DNA of 64,000 bases from assembly GCA_036365455.1 (NCBI GenBank), contig JAWQUS010000023.1:5270001-5334000 (forward strand). The letters run 5' to 3'. This stretch comes from Macrosoma leucophasiata. Its lineage: Eukaryota; Arthropoda; Insecta; Lepidoptera; Hedylidae. Position 1 is the first letter of the stretch, and each line of letters starts with the position of its first letter. The notes below the pieces were generated by a model that was given only the letters and a program-made list of their open reading frames with translations, did not search any database and had not been told where the DNA came from. A program made the translations under genes and the position numbers. Below are positions 10,601-22,400 of this stretch, in pieces.

Positions 10601-13600
10601 CGGCAAACTCGATAGAAGTTTAATTTTACTACAAACAAAATTTTTAACTGAAAATGGTCGAAAACAACGATGTTGAACTTTCTGAAGCAGAAGCTGAACA
10701 ATACGACCGTCAAATCCGTCTATGGGGTTTGGAGTCACAAAAGCGATTGCGTGCATCGAAAGTTTTGATCATCGGACTTTCCGGACTAGGCGCCGAAACA
10801 GCGAAGAATATAATCCTTTCTGGAGTGAAAAGTGTATGCTTACTAGACAATGAGAAATTGAAAGAAACAGATTTATACTCTCAGTTTTTGGCTCCACCCG
10901 ATAAAATTGGGGAGAACCGAGCGGAGGCATCATTACAAAGAGCGAGGGCTTTGAACCCTATGGTGGACATAACATCCGAAACAAAAGCCGTTGACGATTT
11001 ACCGGACAGCTTTTTCACTAATTACGACGTGGTTTGTGCGACGGGTCTGAAGCAAGAGCAGTTGGAGCGTATAAACAACGTTTGCAGAGATGCGAACAAA
11101 AAGTTCCTAAGCGGTGACGTGTGGGGCATGTTTGGTTATATGTTCGCGGATTTGATAGATCACGAGTACTCAGAGGAGATAGTACAGCACAAGGCCGTGA
11201 AACGCGGCCCAGACGACAACGAGAAGAACGCTCGCGAGACCGTGAGTATTACAGTGAAGCGACGCGCTATCTACGTGCCGTTGCAGAATGCCCTGTCCGC
11301 GGACTGGACGAAACCCGAGCTGCGCTCGAGGTTGCGCCGCGGCGACCCCTCTTATTTTGTCATGAAGGTGCTCTTCCGTTTCCGTGATGAATATAACCGT
11401 AACCCAGACCCAGCAAAACGTAAAGCTGACACAGGAATTTTGTTGAAAATGAGAGATGAATTAGTAAAAGAATTGTCCCTCCCCGTCGGCTTTATCAGTG
11501 ATGCACTGCTCACTGATGTGTTTGGTATAGTATCTGGTGCCGCTGCGGTGGTTGGAGGTGTGATCGGTCAAGAAGTTGTGAAAGCTGTGAGCCAGAGAGA
11601 GCCACCACACAATAACATGTTTTTTTTTAATCCCGTGAAGTGTGTTGGATTTGTAGAACTTTATGGTCAATGAGATGATCTGGTTAGATGTAAGTGTAGT
11701 AAATTAAAGTATAAATATTTAACTGTAATCTGCATTTTATTAATAATAAACCTTTTAAAGTGACTGCATGGTTACTTATCAATAATTGCCTATTAATTCT
11801 TTGACTCCATCTTCACATAAAGCAAAAATTTCAGAAAGGAAATCTGCAATATACTATAATCAATTTACTTATTATATTGTTCGAAATATATCCAATTATA
11901 TAGCATCATAGATTCCTAGTATAGCACCTGCCTTGAGTGTTGGAATATGTTTAAGTGTTGCCACCTATAACTTATCTCTAAACTCATGTCTAAGTGCTTT
12001 TTGGGGAAAAAGGTGAAAAGATAATTTTCTAAAAAGTGGTGTATTTATTTGTCATGATAGTAGCAAACATGTATAAAGTTCACATTGATAGTTGAAGTAA
12101 GTGAACTGTGTAGATCTACATGTAAAATGGAGGTGGTGGATATGAAATGTATAAGTTGTATGTAATAATTGGAAGTTGTATTAAAAACTCCAATTATTGG
12201 TAATGATCTTTTAAAAAATAAAACCATACCACTGCTTTTTACACATTAGAGAGTGACTGCTGAATCTGCTGATACAGATCGGAATTTGTGGATACGGAAT
12301 CATGCCATTTGTTTAATTATTTATCTACGGTACAGACAATACTTAAACCACTGAAAATGCAGGCGTCGCTTTTGTTTTGACTACACAGATGAGAAAAAAA
12401 GCGAATTCCAATCTTGACTTGATGAAAGCTAATTGCTGCCTAATTTTCCACTGCATATATCCCTTCTAGAATTGCATTTTCCACAGTGCCATGTGACTAA
12501 CTTCACAGATGAATTTATTTTTGCACATACTGTACTTATCAATCATGACCATTAAGTACCTACCTGTACATCAGTCAAATTCAAAAAAATGGCCAGGCTC
12601 TGTACTAAATCTCCCGCCAATCTTATACTAGGCGTTGTGAACTTCACTTGCCCATCTCCCGCAAAATCCATATCCAGTCGCGACCCATCATGGAGACACA
12701 TGAAACTGATATGTATCTCTTTGGTATCTTCTTTCTCCAACTCAATCTCTTCTTCCAATAAAAAGTTCTGGTTAATCCATATACAGATTCTTTGTGCCCT
12801 CTCGGTGATACGAAAGGTAACGTGACCATCAATTTTGGTTTTGACTATTGATGATGACATTAAAGTGTACATGGAGAACCTGGGTAACTGCTTCGTCAGC
12901 TCAAATATATGGAATTGCTCACTGTCTGGATATCCAACTAGTGCCTGCAATATATTGCTTTGTATTGTTTACTTCAACTAAAAACTATAATGTACCTAAG
13001 GTAAATTTATTACCCTATTTATTCATTAAGAATATCTTTTAAGATTAATGATAAATCTTTATGTAGCTGTATTATTGGCAAAATAAAGTGAACTTTATTT
13101 CAATGGTCCCAGTGGCGTAGCTTTGCGGAGGGGGGTCGCACCGGGTGCTCGTTTGAGTGTTTGAGAGAGACTCTCTCCAGTGATCATCTATCTCTCTAAC
13201 CGAAAGTGGTTTAGCGGTTTAGATGTGGAAGCGCAACACAGAAATCACATTCGCATTTAAAATAATATATTAGAGCATCACGTCGATTTTAGAGATACAA
13301 AGAAGGATTTAAGATACAAAGAAGGGAGAGTATTTCCTATTTTTTTAGCATCCGCCCCGGATGCCATCCTTGTAAGCTACGCCACTGAATGGTCCTTCGT
13401 GCCGGATAATAATAAGTGTGTATAATTATGGTTATTAAAATTTAAATAAAATTAATATTTTTTTCGTTAAATGTCAACGCATCAAAAATACAATTTGCTA
13501 CGATCGTAATAATGCGACATGTTAATTAGTAGGTAACAACAGTCGTTTTACGTCGCCTCCGGACAAGTCCACTAATTAAATTAAAATGTATCGTTTAATC

Positions 13601-16600
13601 AGGACTTTTCTTGAATCGCGGGGCGGTGCTAATATTATATGAGATCTCTTCCGATCTTGACAGATTAATCAGTCATATTTTGCTCTATAACAGTGCTGCG
13701 TCTAAAAAAAGTTGTTTTTTTTTTTCAGTTTTTTTTAAAACACTTTCTTTTACCCTCGGCTAGGCGTCACTATGTTTATACCTCAACTACCTACTTTTAT
13801 ATGGACATCCACGGGCACATCACGTGGGGGACGCAAAGGCACTCGCAGCATGGATTTGAGCCGTGACGCTGGTGGATGTCGGGCTAGAGTCTCACCACTC
13901 TCGAACATACCCTCTGCTAATACTAACGCTGCTCGTACTATTGTCTCGTTGTTGGTTGATATTGCCAGCTCCAAGCACCTCTGATTGGAAACAAGATCAG
14001 ATTAAATGATTTTAATTAATGGCTGAACTCGTGTTGATGGCATAGAGAATATATATGATCATTTGACAGAAGGGATAGCAAGACTAGGAGTTAGTGTGAT
14101 AAATAGTATTCTTTGAATTATTATTTTTTTGAGCATGACGAATCGTAGAAGATAAATAGTTCCACATCTAAATAGCTTCTACAGGCAAGAATTGAGCATA
14201 GTATTGGGAAGAATGTAAAGGGAAATGAAGTCGATAGTTTCTTCGACTTCATTTCCGTTTACCTCTACCCTGGTCAAGGGCAAAATCGGCGCTGGGTCAA
14301 TTGTGTGTGGAGAAACGATTACCTCATCAGTACTAGTAGTCACAGCGACTTGTAAACGTGTATTCGTAGGCATTGCTGTACCAGGACGCTCGCCAGCCTC
14401 AGGACTTGCTCCACTCGCCGCATTCGCCTCGTAATGCTGCAACTCCACCATCAGCGCCTGTTTCTTATTCAACAGTTCCGTTATAGCCAGCCGATCTTCT
14501 TCAGACTGTTGCTTCTTCTTCGGATTAAGTCCAGGGTTCTCTTGGTAGGGGGCATAGCCAAGAACTGACAAGGATATACTACAATAATTTTCAGATTATA
14601 AACATTGATCACTTAGGCTGGGTTGCACCAAGATATTTGTTGAAGCTAAAGTAACATTTCATATATATCCTTCTCTAACTTAAACACATTTCTTTATGTT
14701 AGAAAAGGATATGAAATGTTACAATAACTTTTACTCTAACAAAATATATCTTGGTGCAACCCAGGCTTACTTTGACTACCCTCTACTATTATTTAAAGTA
14801 GGTACACACGTGTCATATAGAACGTTCCCCGATGCATAAAATCACTGTAGGTATCTCACACGGTGGCTTGAATTTAAATGCGCGCAACTTTGTTTTGCTT
14901 TTATTAATGCTTGTTTTACTGAATACCGAAAATCCCGGTTTTTGTGAAATTAAACCGGTATTTTGAAAACCTAAATTTGGTCCGGCATCCCGGTATTTTT
15001 GGTATCCGGGATCCCCGTTTGCGACCCCTATTCCCTACCGTGTCACACGGTAGTGAAGTCAAGCCACGAATAGTGCCTACTGCGACGATGAAGACTATTA
15101 TATAGGCGAAAACAACACAACTTTGAAGATACGTATTTAAATATCGCCATTTAGGCGCTCCCGCCTTGTTATTCCTATAGCCAAAATAAGATTACGTACA
15201 TATAGGGAAATGTGTGCTTGGCCAAAATCTGCCAAATATAGCGTACCTATATTACATCTATATAAGATGCCCGTGTAGTCAAGCGACGAGTTCCCTGATA
15301 GTACCTAGGTACATTAAGTTCATGGATCGCTCGCTAAAGATCGCTATTATTTCTTTTGTACCTAAGTGATAAGTCAAATCAACACAGTAGTATATCTGTT
15401 TTGTATGAAATACCTAGTAGCGAAGAGTAGATAAATTCATCTAATACCTATATAAGTATAGGTGTACCTACATACAGCGTAATAGAAGTCAGATGGAGAG
15501 AGACTTGAAAGACTCTTTATTCAAAACTGCATGTCGTAGAGTTCCATCAGAACGCTCCCTTATTTTAACAACTGTACCTATATCAACAAATGACATTATC
15601 ACTAAATAAAACAAATATTGCCTACCATTGAATAAGTTCAAATTATAAGCATAATACATATCTGCAATATCTAACATAATTAACTGTTACGTATCTATAC
15701 GTGAATACGAAATGTGCATTAATTTGGTACCTAAACCTCCATACCCTACCTATATTTGCTAGGTATTACTTGTTATTCTTTAAACCTTACCTTCACCCCG
15801 ATCCGACACGCAAACCAAATCTGGCGCACCGACGGATCGATAGTCCGATAGCAACATGGCTGCAGCGGCAGAACGCATTTGAATCCGGCGGAGCACCCGG
15901 CCGCTGCCGTCCCGCCAGTCCACGCGACCATTTGCCCAACAACATGCTAGGCTCTCGCCTGACCATTGCAACGAGACGGCGTTCTGTTTCGACTATTTAG
16001 GACATAATATTCATGGAACTGTTTGCTCCTTAAGCTCCGTGACTAGAGCTCTGCCCTCCAGCCACGGAGCTAGTTTTAAGAATACTGTATAACAATTTGT
16101 AATTATTATTGTACCTTGACTCTCCATAGCCGTATTCCTTCTTCGTAAATCCCAATGGTTCCGTTATCCAACCCGTATGCAAACCTGACTTCAGAAATTT
16201 GAGACAAGCAGATCACAGCTCCAGTTTCGGGCAGCTCACAAATGAACTGATTGTTTTTTAGAATCCTGATATATGAATCGCTGCATCCTAAGATTAGCTG
16301 GAATTATAACGTTGTGTAAGAAGGGGGCGATTGGGCAATAGGAGAGGACAAATTAGCTCTAGGTGGTACCTAAACTTATGGCAAATATCAGTCTTTGCTG
16401 TAAATTCTGCTGTACTTTGCCTCTACAGAGGGGCAGCTGACCCCCTCCACCCTCTAGTAAAACACAATCTTTAAAAATAATTGTATTTTACGCAAAAACA
16501 TGATTTTTATAAAATATTTCTTTTAATTCAAAGAAAAGTTTAAAGAAATATTTAACTCAGGCCGGGGTTCAAATGTTCGATATTTTATTCTTAAAAAGCA

Positions 16601-17700
16601 GAGGCGGCGTAAGGCCTGGTTTGTGTGGGCTACCACCAACGGCCGCGCGGTGCAAAGGGCCTCGCACCTTAGTACCTATCAGGGGAAACCTGGAATTACT
16701 AAATTGTGGAAATTGTAAATTCTGGCCCAAAACTAAATTATGATATTGAGAAGCTTCAAAAATAACAACACATTGTGACAGTAGATATTTGCCACGAGCC
16801 GAGTCCCTACGCGGTAAAACTTATGCGAACAAAAAATCTACTAACTTCGTTTTCGCCATCCTTATCAAAATCGAAAGTGATCATGGAGCACACTTCTCCG
16901 CTCACTACATTCCAGAAAACCTCATTCCCCTGCCAATTAAGACCAAGCACGGAACTGTTTCCCCCAACAATAGCCAGCATCTCAGTGTATTTGCTAAAAT
17001 TGCCAATGATGATCACATTGACGCCATCAGGAGCTTCTTTGAAGAATAAATCTGAGTTGTCGTGTACATCATAAGCTGTAATTTAAAAATATATATATAG
17101 AGCTTGTCTGTACTCCCTGAAGGAGTAGGCAGAGGCTTATTATTATTATTTTCATTATCTCTTCGAGATCAAGGACCCCGAAATATGAAAACAAATGGCG
17201 CATTCTACTGCGCTGCGATATACCAACAACAGTGGATATAGCGACTTGAGGGCTTCCACCACATTCTTTGCCGCCGAACTAGACTACTGAGGCTGGTCAG
17301 GCAACATTACGTTACCTAAAATCTGCGTCGGTGATCCGATAAGCAACATATCTCTGTTGGTATCCGGCTTCAAAGGACCACAGGCAAGTGCGATCACCGC
17401 TTGACTTAAGTTGAGTTCGGACACTTCACCGTGCGCTTGCGAACGTTGCGCTCTTCCAGTTGCTATACTGCCGTGTGGATGATGAATTATTACCTAAATA
17501 AAAAATAATTGGTGAGTATTTATTAACATTACGAACTGGCCATAAAGAAAAACTGTATTTTTAGGACATACTTTATCATATCCGGCGCATGCTGTAAGAC
17601 ACGGATGTGTGCCATCAAATTTCGCTATTGTTACAACATTTGGTGTAACTTTGTGGTTTAATTCCAATTTGAATACTGGTTGAACCGTAGATAGTTGCAT
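7643..17700 (-). CDS. BBS2: Bardet-Biedl syndrome 2 protein, BBSome subunit
   Basis: BBS2 is a core BBSome subunit that moves membrane proteins in cilia. Exons in coding order (minus strand): 17700..17572, 17493..17316, 17075..16846, 16297..16115, 15992..15791, 14564..14323, 13980..13795, 12944..12564, 9988..9825, 8691..8543, 7740..7643. The junctions are in phase and give 713 residues, against about 721 in vertebrates. The protein begins MQLSTVQPVFKLELNHKV and has KFDGTHPCL early in a beta-propeller. The DFDKDGENE and NPKKKQQSEEDR segments follow, then a GAE-like region (AISTNNETIVRAALVLAEGM), QLPRFSMYTL, and the C-terminal AARLR/VGKYNK..DNNTEALIKILQVGD helices. Intron 8 (9989-12563) contains the SAE1 gene on the other strand. 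The exon 6 donor was chosen at 14322, where family alignment and phase agree; the open frame continues past it. Confidence 0.95.
7879..8074 (+). repeat. Interspersed repeat R1 copy (internally deleted)
   Basis: Starts CTGGTGGTAGAGCTCCAGTG and jumps from the ATTACCTAA segment to CCTTAGGCCTCGGGAGTGG, so the middle is missing. It ends in the CATTACATAAAAAA tail. Lies in BBS2 intron 10. Confidence 0.75.
8190..8425. mobile_element. Fold-back element with tRNA-like core
   Basis: Outer arms TTTAAAGAAAAATGGAAAG.. and ..CTTTCCATTATTCTTTAAA enclose a tRNA-like sequence (minus strand: B-box AGTTCGAGTCTC, A-box TAGCTCAATTGG). The inner part is itself a perfect 24-bp inverted repeat (8307-8330 and 8342-8365) around an 11-base loop, so half of the tRNA-like unit is duplicated head-to-head. 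Related elements are at 50480-50745, 53145-53290 and 57290-57470. In BBS2 intron 10. Confidence 0.65.
8888..9166 (+). repeat. Interspersed repeat R1 copy (near full length)
   Basis: One of the most complete copies: ACTGGTGGTAGAGCTCTAGT, CTAAATGGTTCAGCACT, GTAATTTCCGGCACAGG, TAGGCTGCAGTCATTAC and an A-rich tail. In BBS2 intron 9. Confidence 0.8.
9207..9562. mobile_element. MITE family E4 with GC-rich terminal inverted repeats
   Basis: The left end GAGCAACACGGGCCACCG..GCGGCGGACCGG mirrors the right end CGGTCCGCCGCGG..GGCCCGTGTTGCTC. Other copies are at 37937-38216 and, in part, 59845-60010. No open frame. In BBS2 intron 9. Confidence 0.75.
10654..11673 (+). CDS. SAE1: SUMO-activating enzyme subunit 1 (Aos1), intronless, nested in BBS2
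   Basis: SAE1 pairs with UBA2 to activate SUMO with ATP; it supplies the Arg of the adenylation site but carries no catalytic cysteine. The single uninterrupted frame of 339 residues is full length for the family (vertebrate SAE1 is about 346). The start ATG is followed by QYDRQIRLWG (residues 16-25) and the nucleotide loop LIIGLSGLGAETAKN (GLSGLG at 41-46). Later come YDVVCATG, FGYMFADL and the C-terminal GAAAVVGGVIGQEVVKAVS and FFFNPVKCVGFVELYGQ. It lies wholly inside BBS2 intron 8 (9989-12563), on the opposite strand. The lack of introns suggests an old retroposed copy that became functional, or intron loss. I see no target duplication or A-tail to prove retroposition. Confidence 0.96.
   Translation: MVENNDVELSEAEAEQYDRQIRLWGLESQKRLRASKVLIIGLSGLGAETAKNIILSGVKSVCLLDNEKLKETDLYSQFLAPPDKIGENRAEASLQRARALNPMVDITSETKAVDDLPDSFFTNYDVVCATGLKQEQLERINNVCRDANKKFLSGDVWGMFGYMFADLIDHEYSEEIVQHKAVKRGPDDNEKNARETVSITVKRRAIYVPLQNALSADWTKPELRSRLRRGDPSYFVMKVLFRFRDEYNRNPDPAKRKADTGILLKMRDELVKELSLPVGFISDALLTDVFGIVSGAAAVVGGVIGQEVVKAVSQREPPHNNMFFFNPVKCVGFVELYGQ
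11745..11750 (+). terminator. Probable SAE1 polyadenylation signal
   Basis: AATAAA 72 bases after the SAE1 stop codon. It is still inside BBS2 intron 8. Confidence 0.55.
13110..13387. mobile_element. Non-autonomous hAT element with 8-bp target duplication
   Basis: The ends are CAGTGGCGTAGCT and AGCTACGCCACTG, perfect inverted repeats. They are flanked by the direct repeat AATGGTCC at 13102-13109 and 13388-13395. An 8-bp duplication with CAG..CTG ends is the mark of hAT transposition. 278 bp, no coding capacity. In BBS2 intron 7. Confidence 0.85.
14219..14257. repeat. Short perfect hairpin in BBS2 intron 6
   Basis: GGAAATGAAGTCGA and TCGACTTCATTTCC form a 14-bp stem with a short loop. It lies about 65 bases downstream of the chosen exon 6 donor, in the same frame as the exon. 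Confidence 0.6.
14613..14769. mobile_element. MITE with GGGTTGCACCAAGATAT termini
   Basis: The left GGGTTGCACCAAGATAT and right ATATCTTGGTGCAACCC are perfect inverted repeats about 150 bp apart, with further inner complementarity (AACATTTCATAT / ATATGAAATGTT). In BBS2 intron 5. A related end may occur near 37310. Confidence 0.8.
14770..15790. other. BBS2 intron 5 remainder
   Basis: AT-rich intron sequence with no recognised element. A CCGGTATTTT / CGGTATTTTTGGTATCCGG phrase occurs near 14950-15010. Confidence 0.4.
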
Positions 17701-17782
17701 TTTAATTATGTGTTGATAATCTGTTGAAGATTGTTACTTAATGTTACCGAAGAACCTATAATTATTTTTTGTTTTTACAATC

Positions 17783-17796
17783 GTTGCCATGGTTAC
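17783..17796. promoter_or_regulatory. X-box-like RFX site upstream of BBS2
   Basis: GTTGCCATGGTTAC consists of two GTNRCC half-sites facing each other (GTTGCC and, on the other strand, GTAACC) with a 2-base spacer. It starts 83 bp upstream of the BBS2 ATG. RFX-family factors (DAF-19 in worms, Rfx in flies) drive ciliary genes, including BBS genes, through X-boxes at about this distance. The right half departs from the strict RRNRAC consensus at one base. Confidence 0.6.
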
Positions 17797-18407
17797 TTAT
17801 CTATTGAATTTAATGATGAAAACATACACAAATACCTAGTGTTCTAAGATAAAATAGAACACATCTATAATACGTACAATATTTACATGACACTTATTGC
17901 ATCGTTAAGTTCGATATAAAATGATGACTGTCTTGCTGTCGGATGTATTCGTTGTTAGCCACAGCTTTGGACGCTTTTGTTAATGTGTCCCCGGCTTTAT
18001 CGTCACTCAACTACAAGGTGACAGTTTGAATAGAGGTGACCAGATTCGGAAGAATGTTGTTATTTTTGTAGAATTGGATCCCGAATATAGGGCTTGTCGC
18101 AAAATTTGCGAAACACTATTTTTTTTGCAGAATTTGTAAAGGTTCTGCAGAAAATCTACAATGACAGTAAAAACTGGCCGATCAGTTGTAATCATCATCA
18201 ATGTCCCGGGCCCGGGATGAACAAAAAACAAAAAAATATATACTCTCATTAATATATTTTAAAAAGTGTGTGTGTCAGCTTCGATGCACGACGGGAGTTT
18301 ACTCGGCGTGCGTAAGCAGATCGCTAGTGTGTGGTCAAGAGAAACACGTCCGCTCGGTCGCAGTGCTATATGAAACGCGGCACGCCTCAACTTTCGTATT
18401 TCACTTA

Positions 18408-18888
18408 ATGGAGATGTTGCGAGCTCGGCCCTGGTTCGTACATGTCCTCAAAAAATGGGTAAATTAAAGAAGAATCCAAAAAAACACACAATTAATTTAT
18501 TCAATAATATATTTTAGAGTTACAACCACATTTAATTCAAACGATTTTATCATTTTCAACTATGTTAAACATGGCGACGATACAGCCTACACTTGGGATC
18601 AATCGATTTTGGTAGTATTTAGAAAATATTACTTTTTTCTCCATGTACTATATAATAAAAAACAAAACAGTTTAAAAAATGAAAATATCAAAATGACATC
18701 GCCCGCCATATTCGCCATGTTGGTTTTGAGTTGCAATTCTAACTGCAAATAATGTTTTGTAACTGTAAACAAAGCTAAATAAGTGAAAATATGCAGTAAA
18801 AAACGTTTTTATATTGATTTTGCCTGTTTAATGATATTGTGTACAATACATGGCCGGAGGTCCAAACATTTTTGCAACATCTCCTTTA
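18408..18888 (-). mobile_element. MITE family E3, copy 1
   Basis: Ends are GGAGATGTTGC and GCAACATCTCC. An inverted-orientation copy of the whole ~480-bp unit is at 54457-54933. Shared internal phrases include ATGGCGACGATACAGCC and CGCCCGCCATATTCGCCATG. No coding capacity. Confidence 0.75.
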
Positions 18889-19437
18889 CTCCTAATAAAA
18901 TTTCCGTACCGAGCCTTTAAACTCAAATCGCTTCTAAAGAGTAAAAAATAAAACATGAGTTCCTTTTTTTGGATGAATCTATTCTGCCAGTGATCGGATG
19001 AATTATATATTTATAATGATTTGTCAAGCTAGAATCATTTGTTAGTACGTGAAGACGACCTCAACTGCAAGATGTCAACTCAGATCGGTTTTACGTACTT
19101 ACAAAAGATTTACTAGTGACTAACAAAATATTTTAGCTGGACAAATAATTCTATATTATTCATCCGGTCACTGGCAGAATAGTCACATCGTTTTTCTTTT
19201 CAAAGAAAAAGTAATGAGCATCTAATTTAGCAGAATAATCAATTTAAATCTGGTCACCCAGATCCAGTTACTTGTCATTGTCACTTGTCACTGAAATATT
19301 GCGACTTGCGATAATTTGTCTTCTGTCCTGAGTGTCCTGGCTTAAATTAATTTTCTCGTTTTTTCCGCAGAATAGTAACACGGTTTAGTAAATTGTGATA
19401 TTTCTCTAACGTAATGTGTAGTTAAATTGGCGTCCAA

Positions 19438-22400
19438 ATGGCTACCGAACTGATAAATGAGGGAACAGAAACTCGGTAAGATCAGGACTCTATTGTTTCC
19501 GTACATCCAATTAATAACAACAATTTCCAAATTATTGCGCAATGCTTGTATTTTTATTCAATTTACTTGCTTACTCATCGGTTACACTATTTATAGTCTA
19601 ATAGATTGTTATTCCGGACCTTAGAATGAAAAACTATAAAATGTTGTAAATCGATATACGCCAATGCAGTTAAACTTAGCACTAAGAAGAATACGTCTTA
19701 GATTTTTAATTTTTTATAGATAATGCCGCAGTGTCTTTAGCATGTTCAAATACATAAACATGATCAAAATAAAAGTTACTGTAATCAATATTATCATGTG
19801 AATTACATTTTGTTTTTCCACATTATGTAAAAAGTTATAGTGCAAGGTTTTACTTCCTAGTGTATATTGGTGTAGATCTTAAGAATTTTGAAGGTCATTG
19901 TCTCTAGATGCTATTTTTCTAGATAACACTGGTCAATAGATTAATACAAAATTATTCCTGGCACTTAATTATGTTCTAGGGGATAGTAGATATTAGGAAA
20001 TTATTACAGGAAAAAAATTAATCACTTCTGTTTTCAAATTATATTACATCTTTTGTACTTTATATTACCTATAAACTTTATCGTTAATAACATAAAATAT
20101 GCATATATTACATTTGGCTTCATTTCATTCTGCTAATACAATGCTTTGTAGGTGTTCATCAAATGTCATCATTCATCATCATCTATCATGCCTGGATTTG
20201 CCACAACACGTTACATATGGAACCACTATATCATACTGCTTATTTTTAATATGATTGTTGGCTTAATAAGGTAATTATTTAGTCCATTATTATACATATG
20301 GTAAGTACCTACCTATGGGAGGTGTGTAAGGACCGGAATATTTGGTACTCTACACTGTCTACCCCATAAGGGACTTAGTAAAGTAACTCTGTCTCACTTT
20401 AATTGTAAATGTGGTAGTTACTCGTCCCTCTGTTACTCTTACATTATAAATGTGATAGTAACTCTGGTCTTCGTGTGGGTGTCTATAGGCTGCAGTCATC
20501 ACTTTACATCAATGTGAGCTGCATGCGTGTTTGCCACCTTCCTTACATAAAAAAAGCTAAAATTATGACTTCATTTAACAATTTTTAAATTGTGCCACTC
20601 ATATCTCTCTGTTACACTTTAATTATAAATATGATAGTAACTCTGTCTTTCTGTTACACTTTCAATATAAATGTGATTTCTGTCTCTCTTTGCTACATTG
20701 TTCCTACATTTTATCATCTCTGATTTTGTATCACCACATGACATTACATCTTTTGTGGATAAATAGATCCACAAAACCACAAAAAATTTAATGTCATCAA
20801 ACATATAATATTATAATATTTTATCAAAAATTGATGCCTTTTATTTTTTTTATCTATTAATATATTATGTTATTAAGATTTCTGATAACTAAAGTTTGTT
20901 ATTTTACTGCTGAAATTATCATTTTCTCTGAAGAAAAATAATTTACCTACAGTAAATTAAATAAAATATCAGTGCTACAGACATTACAAATAAATAATTA
21001 TCAAATTTATGGCTACAATGTTCATGAAATGAACTTTAATCTCTATTGCTATAAATCAAATGAATCATGTGTACCTATTATTGTACTTCAAGTATCAACA
21101 TACCTTTATAGTTTTATTTTATCTACTAATTCAAATTCAGTCGTACCTTTTGTGTTTATTTTTATTCGGGCCAATTAGTATACTAAATTATATATGCATT
21201 TTGAATAGGTATAATAAGTAATGATAAAATACACAAATTTTGTTAATAGGACATAAAAAATACAAACTTACAATAAACAGATTTAATGACAAAAAGAAAA
21301 TGTGATGGCTGAGTCCAGGTATCAAAGACATAGTTGTGAGATTTAGAATTTATTATTTTTATTTTGTTGTTGCTATTATTTTTAAAAACCACGTAGTTCA
21401 TCTGTATTTCCAGATACAGTCATTGATATCCAGGACCAATGGGACTTGACAAGCAAGTTTATATTGCTTTTGTGTGTGTGTGATTGTAGTTGTTTTTTGT
21501 TAGCTTGTGTGAGTGATGTGATCTCTTAGTTTAGATTGACTAATATAATATTGTATCATATTTTTTTATGATATATGGTTGTTACTTTGTTTTATTTAAT
21601 GTGTAATTAATATTTTGTAGTTACTTACAATAATCGTAGTGTGTATAGCAAGTATTTTATTTAAAACTAGGTACAGTTACTAATTTCAATAAAAGTTTTC
21701 AGCTAATCATACTTATCATAGACATAAAAACTACTAAAAATGAGAAAATTTTTGAATTTCAGTTCTGTTACCAAAACATGGGTTGGGAGTTTAATATCAA
21801 TATTATGGAAGTAAGATTAAATTTTTCTTAATATCATATTTAATTACTTTCTATATACATAACTTAGGCGTAGTGGTATTTATTTTTTGCTTTGTTTATT
21901 CCTATGTATTTCTTAATAACATGTATAAGTATTATGAGCTACGTCTTTCTCACTGAGGATCTAACTAGGTTCTACAGGGAATATTTGATTAATATGTCAT
22001 TAAATTAACACATTTTAATTGCTATTTTTTGAATTCACTAAACTGTGTCTATTCTAACCACTTAGTAAGTATGGAAATTATGTAATTGAATAAAATATTA
22101 TTTAACTTATTGATAAAACAAATAGCAAGTAGGGATCAGCTATTTGTATATAACATTTTTCAGATAAGTACCCTACTCAGTCTTTAAATTGAACAAACAC
22201 CAAAAAATATTTGTATTTTTTACACAGTATCAAGCCCTTTATTTTTTTAGCTTCATGAAGGATTGTTTTATTGTTTTTTTTTTGCCAAAGATTTGGTTGG
22301 ATATTTATATTTATACATATTGTTATTTATTATAGACCTTATTGGTACTATTGATCGAGCTTGAGATTTACTTCTGTAATTTGTATTTCATCCATACAAA

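Larger units (their letters stand above)
17701..19437. other. Divergent BBS2 / ABHD intergenic region
   Basis: 1.74 kb between the two start codons. It holds the X-box-like site near BBS2 and a palindrome CCCGGGCCCGGG near 18204, then the E3 element. From about 18890 to 19437 it is AT-rich with no recognised element; the ABHD promoter and 5' UTR should lie there. Confidence 0.6.

Noticed and set aside
14179..14322. Longer version of BBS2 exon 6
   Set aside because: The frame stays open past the donor at 14322, but the extra 40 or more residues do not fit the family and would break phase with exon 7.
15489..15677. Extra BBS2 exon candidate on the minus strand
   Set aside because: The frame has no match to the family, and exons 5 and 6 join in phase without it.
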